Source: Labia minor (Eukaryota; Arthropoda; Insecta; Dermaptera; Spongiphoridae). From it: a DNA stretch of 64,000 nt. The DNA is taken from positions 45,799,962 through 45,863,961 of the forward strand of contig OY720349.1 in NCBI GenBank assembly GCA_963082975.1. The letters are read 5' to 3'. Under the pieces are notes generated by a model that was given only the letters and a program-made list of their open reading frames with translations, did no database searches and was not told the DNA's origin. Shown here piece by piece: positions 39,158-51,270 of this stretch. Position numbers and translations under genes: made by a program. The first letter of the stretch is position 1. Each line of letters opens with the position of its first letter.

Positions 39158-39223
39158 GTAATAGAATGTGGGACCTAACCAGGGAAAGAGAAATCGCGAA
39201 TTCATGACTTCTTGACCAACCCC

Positions 39224-39226
<3 letters not shown>

Positions 39227-39270
<44 letters not shown>
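39227..39270. repeat. (TA)n microsatellite next to a COE site
   Basis: Twenty-two TA units, followed by CTACTACTACATATA. It begins 70 bp after the COE-type site at 39148. Confidence 0.95.
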
Positions 39271-39271
<1 letters not shown>

Positions 39272-40113
39272 TACTACTACATATATACTACTACATATAT
39301 ACTTATATATTAATTGAATTAAATATATACGTACTATGTTCCGCAATTGAACAAATAAAAAAAATATTTGTTTATAAATATAGGAATAAAATAATTATTT
39401 AATTTATTTTACCTAAAAATTTCAACTTGATCAAAGTTTTAAGGATTTATCTTTTTGTTTTTGTTTTTTCGGAAAGAGAAAATGTCACATGGTTATTCAT
39501 TCTAGTTTTGTAAAACAGGCTCCGCCCTTTTCCGGATTGAGGGGAGATTTGTTGAGGTTGAAGTGGAGTCGGAAATAAAAATAGTAGCCTCAGGGAGAAT
39601 AAACTAAAACAGCTCAGCCAACCCTATTTCTTGTAAGCTTATTATAACTAAACTCCACCCACTACTTTCTTCTATAACAAAAATAGACGATTATTATATA
39701 CCATAGCTTCATAAAGAGAAAAAGAAATAAATATCATGATTTTTTAAATTAATTAATTTCTAAAATAATTTTCAAAATAATTAAAATTATATTAATATTA
39801 TCTTGATAATAAAAATCTTAAGAAATTTAATTGAAAATTAGGAAATAATTTTATTTATAATTTAAAGTTAATTTTACAAATTTTCAAAAATAATATGAAA
39901 TATTAAATTCACATTATTATACTATGAATTAAATAAAATTGGATTAAATATTTTCTTTCTATAAAATCACAAACAACTAATTAAAATATCATTTTATGAA
40001 ACTATTATACTTCAAAAACATAATAATAATAAATATTTATTTTTATAAAAAATAAAATATGGATATTCTATTTATATATATATATATATAATACTATTTT
40101 TCTTTTGTTTCAG

Positions 40114-40195
40114 ACACTATTTAAAATTTTTTTTAAAATGCAACCAGAATTGTCTAAAAAATGCGGGCAACCCCAGGGACATGCGGCGATTTCAG
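40114..40195 (+). CDS. kn: COE/EBF transcription factor (Collier/Knot), internal exon of the DNA-binding domain
   Basis: This 82-bp internal exon encodes 27 residues beginning [13 protein letters not shown] and ending NPRDMRRFQ; the first base completes a codon split by the upstream intron. The peptide is nearly identical to the matching stretch of animal COE/EBF proteins, which are nuclear DNA-binding factors for neural, muscle and blood-cell programmes. It belongs to the second half of the DNA-binding domain, just after the His-Cys3 zinc knuckle, which must lie in an upstream exon not seen here. The acceptor is a T-rich tract ending TTTGTTTCAG and the donor is CAG|GTAATT, leaving the exon in phase 0 at its 3' end. 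It joins in frame to the exon at 58059. The symbol follows the Drosophila name; col and Ebf are equivalents. Identity is firm; the species is not. Confidence 0.96.
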
Positions 40196-41902
40196 GTAAT
40201 TCTACATTTTAAATTATTTTTTTATTTTACTTTTTTCTTTAAGTTTTAATTATTTTTATGGAATAATATTTAGTAATTTATATGTTAAATTAAAATCAAG
40301 ATATTAACCTCCAAAATCTCTTCATTTAAAATCATAAAACTCGATTTTAAATCAATTTTTCTAAGAGGAGAATATCTATTAAACTTTTTTTTGTTAAATA
40401 ATGTTGAGATTCCCTTAAAATTTCTTCCCTTAAAAAAAAAGATGAAACGAAAGAAATTAAGAAGTTGGTTTTCCCGTTGCCCTTAAAAATAAATTGTCTC
40501 ACCCCAAAAAGTAAGGGGCGTGAATAAGTGTAGAGCATGTTGCTTTTAATAGACGTGAAGAGGGGGACGAGGGGTTAAAGTACTCTGTGGGGGGGCAGGT
40601 TCAAATACTAGGCATTTTAAAGACAAAGTGAAGTAAGGAAAGAAATAAGGGGCTGGGTGTTGGAGCAATTACGACTCGGTGGTAAAATGAGTAGGAGGGG
40701 GGGTGTCAGTGTGCTCTGATTAAAAACGGGGAACCCCCTTTTTCCGTCCCCGAAGCCTTATTCACTCATCGCACAACTTATTTCATTCGTTCTCTTTCTT
40801 TTTGCTACTTCGTCGTTGTATTATAGGCCTTTAAGTTTTCTCTCCTTCCCTTTTCTATGTTGACGTCATTTTGGTTCCTACACCAACTCACACTCCCATC
40901 TAACCTTTCTTAGTCTTTTTAAACGTGACTTGAGATTAGCTTTCAAAACTTTTTAGGAAAGAAAATTATTGTAACTTGTTAAGGAACAAGTAGTTTGGTA
41001 GAATTGTGAAGGGAAATTTATAATTGTAGAACTTAAGGAGTAAGAGAGGGAAGAAAAAAATTAAAAAAAACTATCTATTATGTTGAAAACTTACAATTCT
41101 CGAACATCCCTGTAAAGTCATAAAGTAATTATTTATTTAATTATTAATAAATATAAATTAAACTTTCACGACCTAGATTATTATTTATTTTTTACTTTAT
41201 TTCGGGTAACATGGAAATTTATTAAATTAATTTATAAATTTCTAAATTAAATTTTATTAAATTATATAAACTTTAAAAATATTCATGACATATAATTTCA
41301 ATTATTAATTGTGTCTTAATCAATCTATTATATTATATATTAAATAATTAATTTATTTATATATAATTAGAAATTTGAATAGGTTCAACGATATTCTTAG
41401 ACTTAAAAATATAAAAATTCATTAAAAATTAAATTATCTAACCAAAATTGAAATCTAAGCATTCTTTTTAAAAATTTATTTATATGTGTGTAGAATATCA
41501 AAAACAAATCAATATTATGATTTGCGATTATAATAAATTGCAACTGCAAGTAAATAAGTTAATATTGAAATAATTACATATTTTTGTATTATTTCTCTTT
41601 CTAAAAATTTTTATGATGATTTAATAAGTAATAATTATTTATTATAGTTAACTAATAGAAAATTTAAAAAACTTTTAAAATAATTTAATATATTTTATAT
41701 TTATTTATTAAATCAGTTATTCAGGGTAGTGAAATAAAATTTTATAACATCAAGTATTACATTTGAGTTTTTCCTAATAATGGTTTTCTTGTTAACGAAA
41801 AGAACGAATTAAACGAAAGTTCGAAACGGTTTAATTTATGATTTGTTGTTGTTGTTTTAGTTACATGCTAACAACAAAAAAGTAATTTATATCTGGTTGT
41901 TG

Positions 41903-41905
<3 letters not shown>

Positions 41906-41938
<33 letters not shown>
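41906..41938. repeat. (TA)n microsatellite
   Basis: About 16 TA units in AT-rich intron. Confidence 0.95.
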
Positions 41939-41943
<5 letters not shown>

Positions 41944-44102
41944 AATTTCATTTTATTCTTTTTTTATTATTTTCCATGTTTGGTTTTAATGGCGTTCATT
42001 AAATTAAACTAAACCATTCGCGTATTTAAACAATTTGTTAGCATTTCATGTTCCTGTTGAGTCCTCTGCGGTTCTGCTTCTGGTTTTTTTAATTTTATTT
42101 TTTTTTTTTTTTTACTCGTTAGAATTGTCATGAAATTAAATCAAATCAAAATCTACGATATATAAAATAGGGAGTTATTTACTTTAGTAATTTTTATTTT
42201 CTATTTCGCTTTAACACATTTTCTATTTTATTCTACGATATTTACTAAAGTTACTCATGAAGAAAAAGTTATTATTTATACAAAAATTAAAAAAAAAATG
42301 TTCATTTAATTATATTTTAATATAGTAGATCTTATATTTTTATTTATTATTTATTAAATATTAAATTAAAATTGACAAAAATCCTAAGAAAATATATTGT
42401 CAAAATCTACATTCTTAACTATGAAATATAATGAAAACATGTTACAAATTAAATTATGGATTATTGATATATAATATTTATTAAAATTTAAATTATAAGA
42501 AAATCAAAAAAGAAACAAATGGATCAAAAACTCATTTTTTTTCTTTGTTTAAAGCAGGAGAGATATCTATAAATTTATATTATCTAAATTTAGGAAAATT
42601 ATTAAATAAAATTCTTTATTATTATTATTATTATTATTAGTAGTAGTAGTAATTAATTTAATCGAAATAAAACAAGAAAAATTAAAAATATTATATAAAT
42701 TGTTTATTGAAAAATAAAAAGAAAAAAATATGGTAAATATTGTAGAAATTTCAATAAACAACTGAAGGATCATGATTTAAAACATGAGGGTAATCTTTCA
42801 CCTTTTTTAAAGCCTAAGCGTAGATATAGGAGAAAAGAGGATGGGCTGGTTGAGAGAAAGTATAAATCATCATTCATACTCTCACTTGCCTGGAACTAAT
42901 TACCCTTACATCCCCCAGTCCTTTTCCTCTTCTCTCTCTCTCTCTTCATTCGTTTAGAGGATTTATTGGCCAAGCGATAGCTCTATACAGACGAACATTC
43001 TTCATCCTATCATACTACCTCTATTTCACCCCTCACGTTCACTTTCTTTAACCGCCCAATTATACTTGAAAACCAAAGTTAAGATTGCCATAACTAAAAG
43101 ATAAAAGCGAAGAATTATCAAAAAATGATACTTTGATATATTAACTATCGTGTTTACTATATTATCAGCTTTCTCAACCCATTCTCAACTTCTGAAATTT
43201 TTATATCATGTAATTATTAAATATATATTTTAATATATATATATATATATATAGAAGATGAATAGTTTAGTATTATGTTTGTTTAATTTTCTTACTCATC
43301 ATAAAAATTGTTTAATAAAATTAAATTCTTGGATAATAATTTTAAAGATTCGCAAATCAAAAATAATTTTCTACTTATTAATTATTGTTTCAAAATTTAA
43401 AAATAAAAACCTGGAGAATTCTATAAAAAAATATCTAATTATTATAAGTCAACTGTCAAATATAAATTCTATCACTTAAATAGAGAAATTATGTATTAAT
43501 CCACATCAATGAACATTAAAGTCCTATTCAAGTTATTGATTTTCTGAAACTTAATAATATCATAACACAATATTATTTTCTTTTGATTGCATTACTTTCC
43601 TTTTTTAAGTTCAAAATAGTAATCAACAAGTGCAATGTTCGGAAGTTAAAACAATATATTTATTTATCTCTTCGGTCCTACTAAAATGTTCTTGGCCGCA
43701 TTTCTTTTAGAAGTTCTTATCCTGAGCCACCTCCATTCAGTTTCCACTCTCTCCTAATTCCTTCACATTCCTCTCTATATTTTATATCTATCGCGCTTTG
43801 GCCTAACGTTGTGTCTCAATTGATCTCCATATAAAAAAGCTGCTTGCTAACCTTTTCTCATTCATTCACAATATCTTCGATTATATATTATTATTAATCC
43901 TATGCTATTTCTCGTTATTCAATATTCCCAATTCCCATTTTGAAAACACCGATATTTAAATTTTAAGTCAATATAAACATCTAAATAGTATAAACGAACT
44001 TAATTATTTAATATGAATTTAGTATTTTGTTAATATCAAACAAAGTTAGTATTTTCATAAATAGTTAAATTTATTTTTATGAAAATTTAAATAAAAAATA
44101 AA

Positions 44103-44105
<3 letters not shown>

Positions 44106-44136
<31 letters not shown>
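44106..44136. repeat. (AT)n microsatellite
   Basis: About 15 AT units, immediately before a purine-rich segment (44140-44300). Confidence 0.95.
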
Positions 44137-44137
<1 letters not shown>

Positions 44138-46286
44138 GAAAGGCGGAAGAGAAAGAAAAAAGCGGCAAAAAAGAAGAGAATCGTGTGTGAGAAAATAGCA
44201 GTTAGTTTTTTTCTTTCTTTTTTTTGAAGGAAGACGAACGTTATACGTAAATGTATATCTATGTGTGAGAAGAAAAAAAGAAAAAATGTCAGAAAGAGGG
44301 GAATGAGGGCGTCGAAAGGTCCCTGAGGAGCAATAGAGAAGCTCTTACCTAGCACACTAGAATTTTTGCCGAAAACAGAATCAGCTTCTGGCTGGAAAGA
44401 CCAACTCAAGTTGACTAGAGAAGTAAAAGAACCTCAGACACCCGCCCAAAAAAAATTTAAAGAGAATTATGAAAAATATTTTATTTTTTTCAAAAAGTAT
44501 ATTATACATAAAACCTATATGAAGAATTTTTTTTTTCATTAAAAATAGAATAAATACCAAATAAATATAGTCCATATTCTTTCAATATTATATCTTTAAC
44601 GAGAACCCCTGCAAGTTATGCAACTTAAAACACTAAAATTATTAAAGAATATAAATAAGTATTGTATTAGGATCAATTTTATTTTTATTTAAATGAAAAG
44701 TTATAAAATAATAAATTAGTAAATAAATAAATTTGTTATTATATGATTTTTATGTTTGTATGTGTGAAGGAAGGATTATTTTTCTTTAGAGAGAAAACTC
44801 ATAAAAGTTATATTTTCTCTATTTTATATACGTATGTATTATATCAATATATAGAGAATGAGAATATAAAGGGACTGATGGTTTCTTTGAATGTTCCTCC
44901 CTTTTTTACAAATTTTAATGAAAAAAAAAAAACTTTTACGTACTGTTACAAATATAATTTTTTTGAATAGAAAAAAAATTGAATAATGAACCTTTATTTT
45001 AAAAGAAATTTTAAATTTTTCAACTTTAGTTTGATAGTGTAGAAAATCAAATCTGAAATCAATTATAATAAATGAAATGATAATCTCTTTGGAAACATAG
45101 AACTATTGCTTTTCTTTTTATAGGTAAGAATGTATTTTTTAAAAGTGTATTTAATCTTTGATTGGATGTAATTCGCTAGAGGAATGCTTAGCTAAGCGGA
45201 ATGAAGGGTTGGATGTAAAAAAAAGGCTCCGTTATCTGAATGAAATAATTCCCATCACCGCGATTTTTTCCCCAAACGACTCTCTCAATCAGCAATCGGA
45301 TCGTTAAAAATGAACGGTCAAATGACGCCGATTTGGTCCCCTGCACCACCCTTGGCACATTTTATAAGTATTATGGTCACTAATCAACCGTGGTTAGAGG
45401 GGTAAGGGGTTGGTAAATGCAATGCTTTGATAAATGAGCCCAATTGAACCAATTTCCAACCAATCACCCGATCCACCTCTAGCCAATATATACATCCTTC
45501 CTCCCTCCCGCTCTCTCACCCCCTCAAAAGTGCCTTGTTTGCTCTTTTTTGGCTACCTTTTATTTATTTATTTATAATTCATTAATCAATCACAACACGA
45601 AATTTGTATGTTTTTTTTTTATTAAACATTTTTACTTTTATATTTTATAATGTAAATATTATTTTTTATTTTATAAATAATTTAATAACATCATAAACAA
45701 ATTTAACTTTATTTTTTTTTTATAATAATAAATGTTGAATTTTTTGATATCTTGATGATCAATTAAAATATTGTCATATGGAATTATTCGTATGAATTGA
45801 TTTTGTAAATGTTTTATTTAAATACAAATTTAGAAGGTTGATATCGGGTAAAATTTTAAAAAATTAATTATATTTAACTAACATATAAATTTACTGGCGT
45901 GAATATTTCAACATTTTAAATTGTTCAATATTTCCAAAAGATTTCATAATTATTTATACATTATATTAAGTATATTTATATAATTTCTATGATTATCATT
46001 TTATTTTTTATACAGATACAGATTATTTGAAATAATTTTGAATATTTATAAATATATAAATTTTTGCTGATATTAAAAATAATTAATGATGTTGATTTTT
46101 AATATAGCTCTTATTTCTATCCCTATTATATTAATATAACAATTTATTGACAAATATTATTAAAGGTGCAAAATAATCTTGATGTTGACTTTTAATGACA
46201 TTTAAGTTTGCTTTCAAGTGACGGTTGACTGATAAAGAAAAGCATAAAAATATAATATTAATTGGATAGGAAGAGACACTTTAAAG

Positions 46287-46581
46287 CAGCGGTCGGGGAG
46301 CCGGGGTAAATTCCCCCAAATGGGGTAAAAATGAAATTTTTGGGGGTAAAAATGAATCTTTTGTGAGTAAAAAGTATATATTTTTAATTTGCTATTTTAT
46401 AAACTTGTTAGTATTTTTACAAATTATTTTCTTTTCAAAATTATCATGTGGGACTATAATAGGAAAGATGCTAAAAAGAGGCGATTTCGTTTTTTTTTTA
46501 TTTTTGCTCTTCGCCATGGGGTAATATCAACTTACACAAAAATATTTTGGGGTAATGATTAAAAAAGTTCCCCGACCGCTG
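46287..46581. mobile_element. hAT MITE with perfect 8-bp target duplication
   Basis: A 295-bp element. Inverted ends CAGCGGTCGGGGA and TCCCCGACCGCTG are exact, and CTTTAAAG lies on both sides (46279-46286 and 46582-46589), the 8-bp duplication expected of hAT elements. The interior holds repeated GGGGTAAAAATGAA-type sequence and no gene. The good preservation suggests a fairly recent insertion. Confidence 0.9.
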
Positions 46582-46589
46582 CTTTAAAG

Positions 46590-48929
46590 GCACTCTTATG
46601 AAATAATTAAATATATAAAAAATAAAAATATAATTTTTCGATTTTTTTTTTTCTTCATCTTATAAGGACTAACTAATTTTTATTTTACTAACTGATAAAT
46701 CTTGAAATCATTTATTTTTATTATATAACTCAAACAAACATTAATTTCAAAATTACAATTATTATTTTTAATTGATAATAAATTGATTATATGCTTTATC
46801 AACTCTTATAAATTGATGGACAAATCAAACAGACACCCCTTCCTAATAATATTTCTCTTTATCTATCTCACTCACACTCTCTTTATTGAATATTGTATAA
46901 CGTATAACGAATGATTGATTCTCTCTCGCTTTAACGACGATTTCACATTGAATAACTCTCTCTCTCTCTCTTTTTAACTTTGTTTTTATGAATCCCTGTC
47001 CATTTTGTTTGTTTGCTGAGATTAGCTGATTATTAACAGATAGAAAGGTTTACTTTGCTACATCATCACCAATCTATTAGCACTTTCCACACTCTTTATA
47101 ATTCGGTCTTATTATATACATCTATATAATAAAATGAATATGATAATTGCGAATTTAAATATTTTTTGAATATATTAAAAAATAATAACATATTTGAAAT
47201 ATAAATATCATTTTGACATTGGTTATTATATAATATATCTAATTATATAAATTATTATAGTCATTATTTAACATACCTTTTTTTTATTTGCATATATTAT
47301 TTGAATACACATGTATAAACTACTAAGAAGAAATAAATTATATGTACAATAAAAAGAACTTAAATCAATATTTATATGAGAAAATTTTATAAAAGATTAC
47401 ATCATTTTGTAATTAGATATCTATCTATCGATGTGTATATATATAGTGAATATATTTTTAGAAATATTTCATTTTAATTTATTTTCTAGTCAATTGACGA
47501 AAAGCGAAACTAAGTAATTCAATTTTTTCCAAATGAAACTCAAAATTTATTTCACAATTTTAAATATAACAATTTATATACTATTACTATACTTTTCTAT
47601 ATTTTGACTATATAATAATATAAAACTTATTTTGATAAAATATATAAAAGAATCATAAAATCCGAAAAAAATATAAAATTATATATTAATTCAATTATTT
47701 TATGATAGATATATCTCATAAATATTTTCTATATTAATTTTTAAAAGTAAATGAATAAATCTATGTTAGCATCAATATTATTGAAATAGATAAAATAGAG
47801 ATATATTAATTGATATCAATCTTTATTTTTTTAAACTATTTATTGAAAATAAGAGATGATTTTTTTTAAAGTTTCTTTTGACACACACATTTGAAAAAAG
47901 TATTAATTTCATAATTCTTTAAAATAAATAAATATTATTCAAATTTATTTATTACCTCATAATTCATAATGAAAACTTTACAATTAAAAAACAACTCAAT
48001 TTTGTTTATTAATAATAATAATAATAATAATACAAATAATAATACTAATATAGAAAAAGTTTATCTTTCTCTAACTGTTAAAAAAGTCTAATTTTTAATT
48101 AACTAACATGAATAATTACTTTGACTTTTATCCTATATAATTTGGTGTCCTTAATTTAATTCCATGTGTTATTTCGCCACCGATGAGCTCTCGTGACCCT
48201 TACCAAAGGATGATTCTCGACACTTTCCATCACCCACCCCCAGAAACAAAATTTTAATTATTCATATAATAATAATTTATTTATTATGCAAAAATAAATT
48301 TTAAATAGAGTTAGGGGACTCTTCTTTTTTTGAAATATTTTAATACAAAAGATTTTATTAAGTGTGAAATGGAATATTATGTGTACTGTTTAAAATTAAA
48401 AATTAAATTATTTTTTTTTTAATCCTCGATGAATTTCATTTAAATAAAAATAAACAGATATTTTTCATGAACTAAAAGTAGGGTTGAAGTCGTTCATAAT
48501 TCTTTTTAAATCAATCAAATAATGTTGATTATTTAATTAATAAAAAATCATCACCTTAATTAAAATTGTATACAACTTATATTCTTATAAATAAAAACAG
48601 ATAAAAAATTTAATCAATTTCGTGTAGAATGGAAGTGGTAGTTTCCAAATCATCTTCAAATAACATTGAAATTTTGTTTATTTTAATATAAAATCAATTA
48701 ATATTCAGGAAGAGGTTAGAAATTAAATAGAGGTAGTCTAGTAATTCCATACTGAATTTATATACAATTTCATAAAAAATAATCTAACCAGAATCAATAA
48801 ATTATTTTTTTTCAAATTAACAGAATAATAAAAGATAAGATATAATAAATTCAGTTTTTAACAGTGCTCATGTTGTTGTTAATGTTGTTGTTGTTGATAT
48901 TATTGTTGTTGCAAAATCAAAACTAGTAA
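46590..48929. other. AT-rich intron, nothing recognised
   Basis: (CT)n at 46956-46971; ATA repeats at 48012-48030; a small mixed patch at 48165-48245. No coding sequence or repeat family. Confidence 0.55.
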
Positions 48930-49075
48930 CCTAAGTTGGAGACTGACTCGACTTCGGGAGGAAACATCGACCCGTTTGGGATCGGGATTGGGGCAAGTTC
49001 CCGGGGGAGGAAACCTTGCACCCCGCAACTCACCCTCATAATACCTAAAAACACAGAGACCATCCATACACCAAA
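48930..49075. promoter_or_regulatory. Short GC-rich intronic island around a COE site
   Basis: Begins after a (GTT)n stretch (48870-48912). Contains GACTCGACTTCGGGAGG, GGGATCGGGATTGGGG, the exact COE site at 48999 and CACCCCGCAAC. No reading frame or repeat family is recognisable. Its contrast with the AT-rich flanks makes it a candidate cis-regulatory element. Confidence 0.4.
48999..49008. promoter_or_regulatory. Exact COE/EBF dimer site in an intronic GC-rich island
   Basis: TCCCGGGGGA fits TCCCNNGGGA exactly and is preceded by GT, giving GTTCCCGGGGGAGG. It lies in a compact island at about 48930-49070 that is far richer in G+C than the surrounding sequence and follows GTT repeats. The island also holds GACTGACTCGAC, which resembles an AP-1 site. 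Binding is inferred. Confidence 0.5.
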
Positions 49076-50815
49076 CCCAAAGACAACTTCACTTTCATTC
49101 GTTCTCCTTTAATTATAAACATTATTTGAAATGGAATAAAGAATAAATATATATTGTCATTTCATCAATAATATTGAATATTAAGGGTTTGCATAACAAA
49201 TATAAGAAATTACCACGAATAAAATGTAAATAAGTATATAATTACATTATATACATATCTATATTAAACAAAATGTAATTCGATATTAGTTGAAGTTTAT
49301 TATTATTATTAAAAATTTAATTTATCTAATCATTACAAAAATTCAGATTCTATTATTAAATTATAATTAAAATTTAACTAACTATAACTATAATTTTTAA
49401 ATTATTTATCATAAATTGTAATAGTTAATCCACATTGGAAATTACTAATATTCTACTTGATTTGATTGATGATCATGATTATGTTTCTTTTTATTTTTTT
49501 ACATACTTATAAATATAATACATATCTAAATATTATTAATTGGAAAGATATTTTGTAGTATTTTGTAATTTTAATATTCTTGTATCTCATTCTATCTTTT
49601 TTATTTGTTCTTATTTGTTTGTTTTTTATTTATTTATTTTTTTTATTTTGAACATGATATAAAACAAACATGAATATAGAGACATTAAAAGCATATTTTC
49701 CTAAAAACTATACAAATACCTCCCTCCCTCTCTCTCACTCATTTGTCCATTTATTATGATTAGCGTAGAAATGCCTTCCCCGCTTTGTTATTTGTACCAA
49801 AAGGGTTGGGAGGAAGGGAGGCTTCAGAAATGAAACAAACAACTGTGCATTTTTCATTCTTTCCAAAAGAGAAACAGAGGGAGAGAGGAGTAAATGCCAT
49901 TAATGCTAATGCTTGTTTTATTTATAATACTATCTATATTTGAAGCATAAATATTAAAAAAAAAAACAACAAGGAAAGGGGAACAAAAATAAAACGAAGA
50001 ATTGTGTAGAACATGATAACAAGGATTGTAGAGAGACCTGTGAATTGAGAAATCACTTTTGAGATAAAAAAAAACACATTATAATAAATAAATATAAATA
50101 ATTACAAACATTCAATTTTATGTTTTTTTTTTAATTATTTCTTCATTGCAGGATTCATAACTGATATGATCAAGCTTAATTAAATATATTATTTAAAAGT
50201 TGAAAAATATTTATTAATAATCTTATAAAATTGATTAAATTATTTGAAAATTAAATAATTTGAAAAGAGAGAGGTATTAAAAAAAATGCCCGATTAAGGC
50301 TTCTTCTTATTCTGCGTTATTAATACTTTAATTTCTCTATTTAACTTTCCGCCTTCCATTTTCTCTTATTTAGTTTTCCAAAGTCAAATATACGAAACGA
50401 GTGACAGCCAACACCCTTTCTCATTCGTTAAGTAAACAATAAAAAACAAAAACAAAGAATGATTCGGAGTTCTTTAACCAACTCGATCATTTCATTTTAT
50501 ATTTTGTTAGAATCTATTTATCTTTACAGGTATAAATTATTAATTTTTTTTTTTTATTATTATTTACATTTATAAATAATTTAAATATTTTATAATCTTA
50601 TCTAGAAAAATATTTATAAAAAATCGAAAATGCGGAAATTTTTGTTTATATTATTATTTTAATAATTTTGATAAATAAAAATAAAAAGTTAAAAAAAAAT
50701 TATAATCTTTTTAGAATTATTTGAATAATGTAGTGTTAATTTGTTTGTCAAACTTTGAAATACTTTTTGTGAGGGTTATATATATATATATTCATATCTT
50801 CCTCTTGGTTTCACT
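49076..50815. other. AT-rich intron, nothing recognised
   Basis: Mixed patch at 49715-49900 with CCTCCCTCCCTCTCTCTC and a GAGAGGAG stretch. Otherwise A/T runs. Confidence 0.55.
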
Positions 50816-50935
50816 ATTAGTCTTTCAATCCCTCCCTTTCTTTCCTCCCTATCCGGTCGGTTCGAAGTTCAACTTGTGAGTTGTGAGTTGGTTGGTTTAC
50901 TGCTGGTGGCCATCGGTCGAGTCGGATGAGTTCTA

Positions 50936-50988
50936 AAGAGAGAACGAGAGAACGAGAGAACGAGAGAGAGAGCGAGCGAAAGAGACAG
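50936..50988. repeat. GAGA tract with AGAACGAG units
   Basis: AAAGAGAGAACGAGAGAACG then GAGAGAACGAGAGAGAGAGC. Multiple GAGAG cores could bind GAGA factor (Trl) if the host is an insect; it may also be a simple repeat. Confidence 0.8.
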
Positions 50989-51074
50989 AACCCCCTTACC
51001 AACCCCCGTTGCTATTCTTGGCAAGGCGAGTAGTTAGGGGTTTGGGGCGCCAGTCGATACGCCGGTGGGAGTGT

Positions 51075-51084
51075 TCCCATGGGA
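51075..51084. promoter_or_regulatory. Perfect palindromic COE/EBF site (first of a pair)
   Basis: TCCCATGGGA is an exact core match. The palindrome extends to GTTCCCATGGGAAC (51073-51086), close to the full 14-bp COE dimer consensus. It lies inside the GC-rich island at 50.82-51.27 kb, 90 bp after a GAGA tract. The same bases also look like two back-to-back Su(H)-like TGGGAA cores, so Notch-pathway binding is an alternative reading. Confidence 0.6.
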
Positions 51085-51093
51085 ACGCCGGCC

Positions 51094-51103
51094 TCCCTCG
51101 GGA
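51094..51103. promoter_or_regulatory. Exact COE/EBF site (second of a pair, 19 bp from the first)
   Basis: TCCCTCGGGA matches the COE core in all eight defined positions and continues as GGGAACA. Its centre is 19 bp from that of the site at 51075, close to two helical turns, so two dimers could sit on the same DNA face. Function is inferred. Confidence 0.55.
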
Positions 51104-51198
51104 ACAGGCGGAGTCTATAACCACCCTTCACTCACACTGCACCAACACTAACACACATACATTCATATATGCCGCAAAATGGCGCGCGCTCACCCAAC

Positions 51199-51228
51199 AC
51201 AACAACAACAACAACAACAACAACAACA
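51199..51228. repeat. (AAC)n microsatellite
   Basis: About ten ACA/AAC units at the right edge of the 51-kb island, translated as an Asn run in one frame. Confidence 0.9.
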
Positions 51229-51270
51229 CTCTTCGTCGTCGAGCCACAATAACCCACATCGTGCTGAATG

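Larger units (their letters stand above)
1..40113 (+). other. kn: Intron of the COE gene (3' part, at least 40.1 kb)
   Basis: Sequence upstream of the first recognised exon, ending at its acceptor CAG at 40111-40113. I looked for the preceding COE exon (zinc-knuckle residues such as a Cys-Cys-Asp-Lys-Lys-Ser-Cys run) and did not see it. The stretch is AT-rich DNA with mobile-element remnants, annotated separately, and several GC-richer non-coding islands. That it is one intron rather than several rests on the absence of visible exons and is an inference; a very short or diverged exon could be missed by eye. Confidence 0.75.
37822..40113. other. Intron just upstream of the COE exon
   Basis: 37850-38260 is mixed and non-coding. 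39050-39210 holds the COE-type site. 39500-39670 is mildly GC-rich (TTTCCGGATTGAGGGGAG). The last 440 bp before the exon are AT-rich with a normal acceptor tract. Confidence 0.55.
40196..46278. other. Intron sequence with GC-richer patches
   Basis: 40540-40940 is mixed, with GGGGGGGCAGG, AGGAGGGGGGGTGTC and GGGGAACCCCC (a kappaB-like palindrome). 42810-43080 and 43680-43900 are pyrimidine-leaning. 44140-44420 crosses a 101-codon minus-strand frame ending in Tyr-Ile repeats from (TA)n, rejected as a gene. 45180-45540 is mixed. No exon or element recognised. Confidence 0.5.
50816..51270. promoter_or_regulatory. GC-rich intronic island with GAGA tract and paired COE sites: candidate enhancer
   Basis: About 450 bp of nearly balanced composition inside AT-rich intron. 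In order: a C/T-rich start (50816-50850); a GAGA tract with three AGAACGAG units (50936-50988), suitable for GAGA-factor binding; the two COE sites (51075-51103); TATAA at 51116; a CA-rich stretch with ACACTAACACACA; GGCGCGCGC at 51181; and an (AAC)n run (51199-51228). A 98-codon open frame crosses it, but its product is low-complexity (an Asn run from the AAC repeat) and resembles no protein I know. A cryptic promoter is possible, but a transcript from here would lack most of the DNA-binding domain, so an enhancer is the simpler reading. Confidence 0.5.

Noticed and set aside
30000-40113. An upstream COE exon (zinc-knuckle region)
   Set aside because: Looked for Cys-Cys-Asp-Lys-Lys-Ser-Cys-Gly coding text ending before GT in the right phase; none was seen by eye here or further left.
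40724-40745. GGGGAACCCCC as a kappaB site
   Set aside because: A single GC-run motif with no supporting context.
44104-44575. Two minus-strand open frames of 101 and 64 codons
   Set aside because: Driven by purine-rich DNA and a TA repeat (Phe/Lys and Tyr-Ile runs); no family resemblance.
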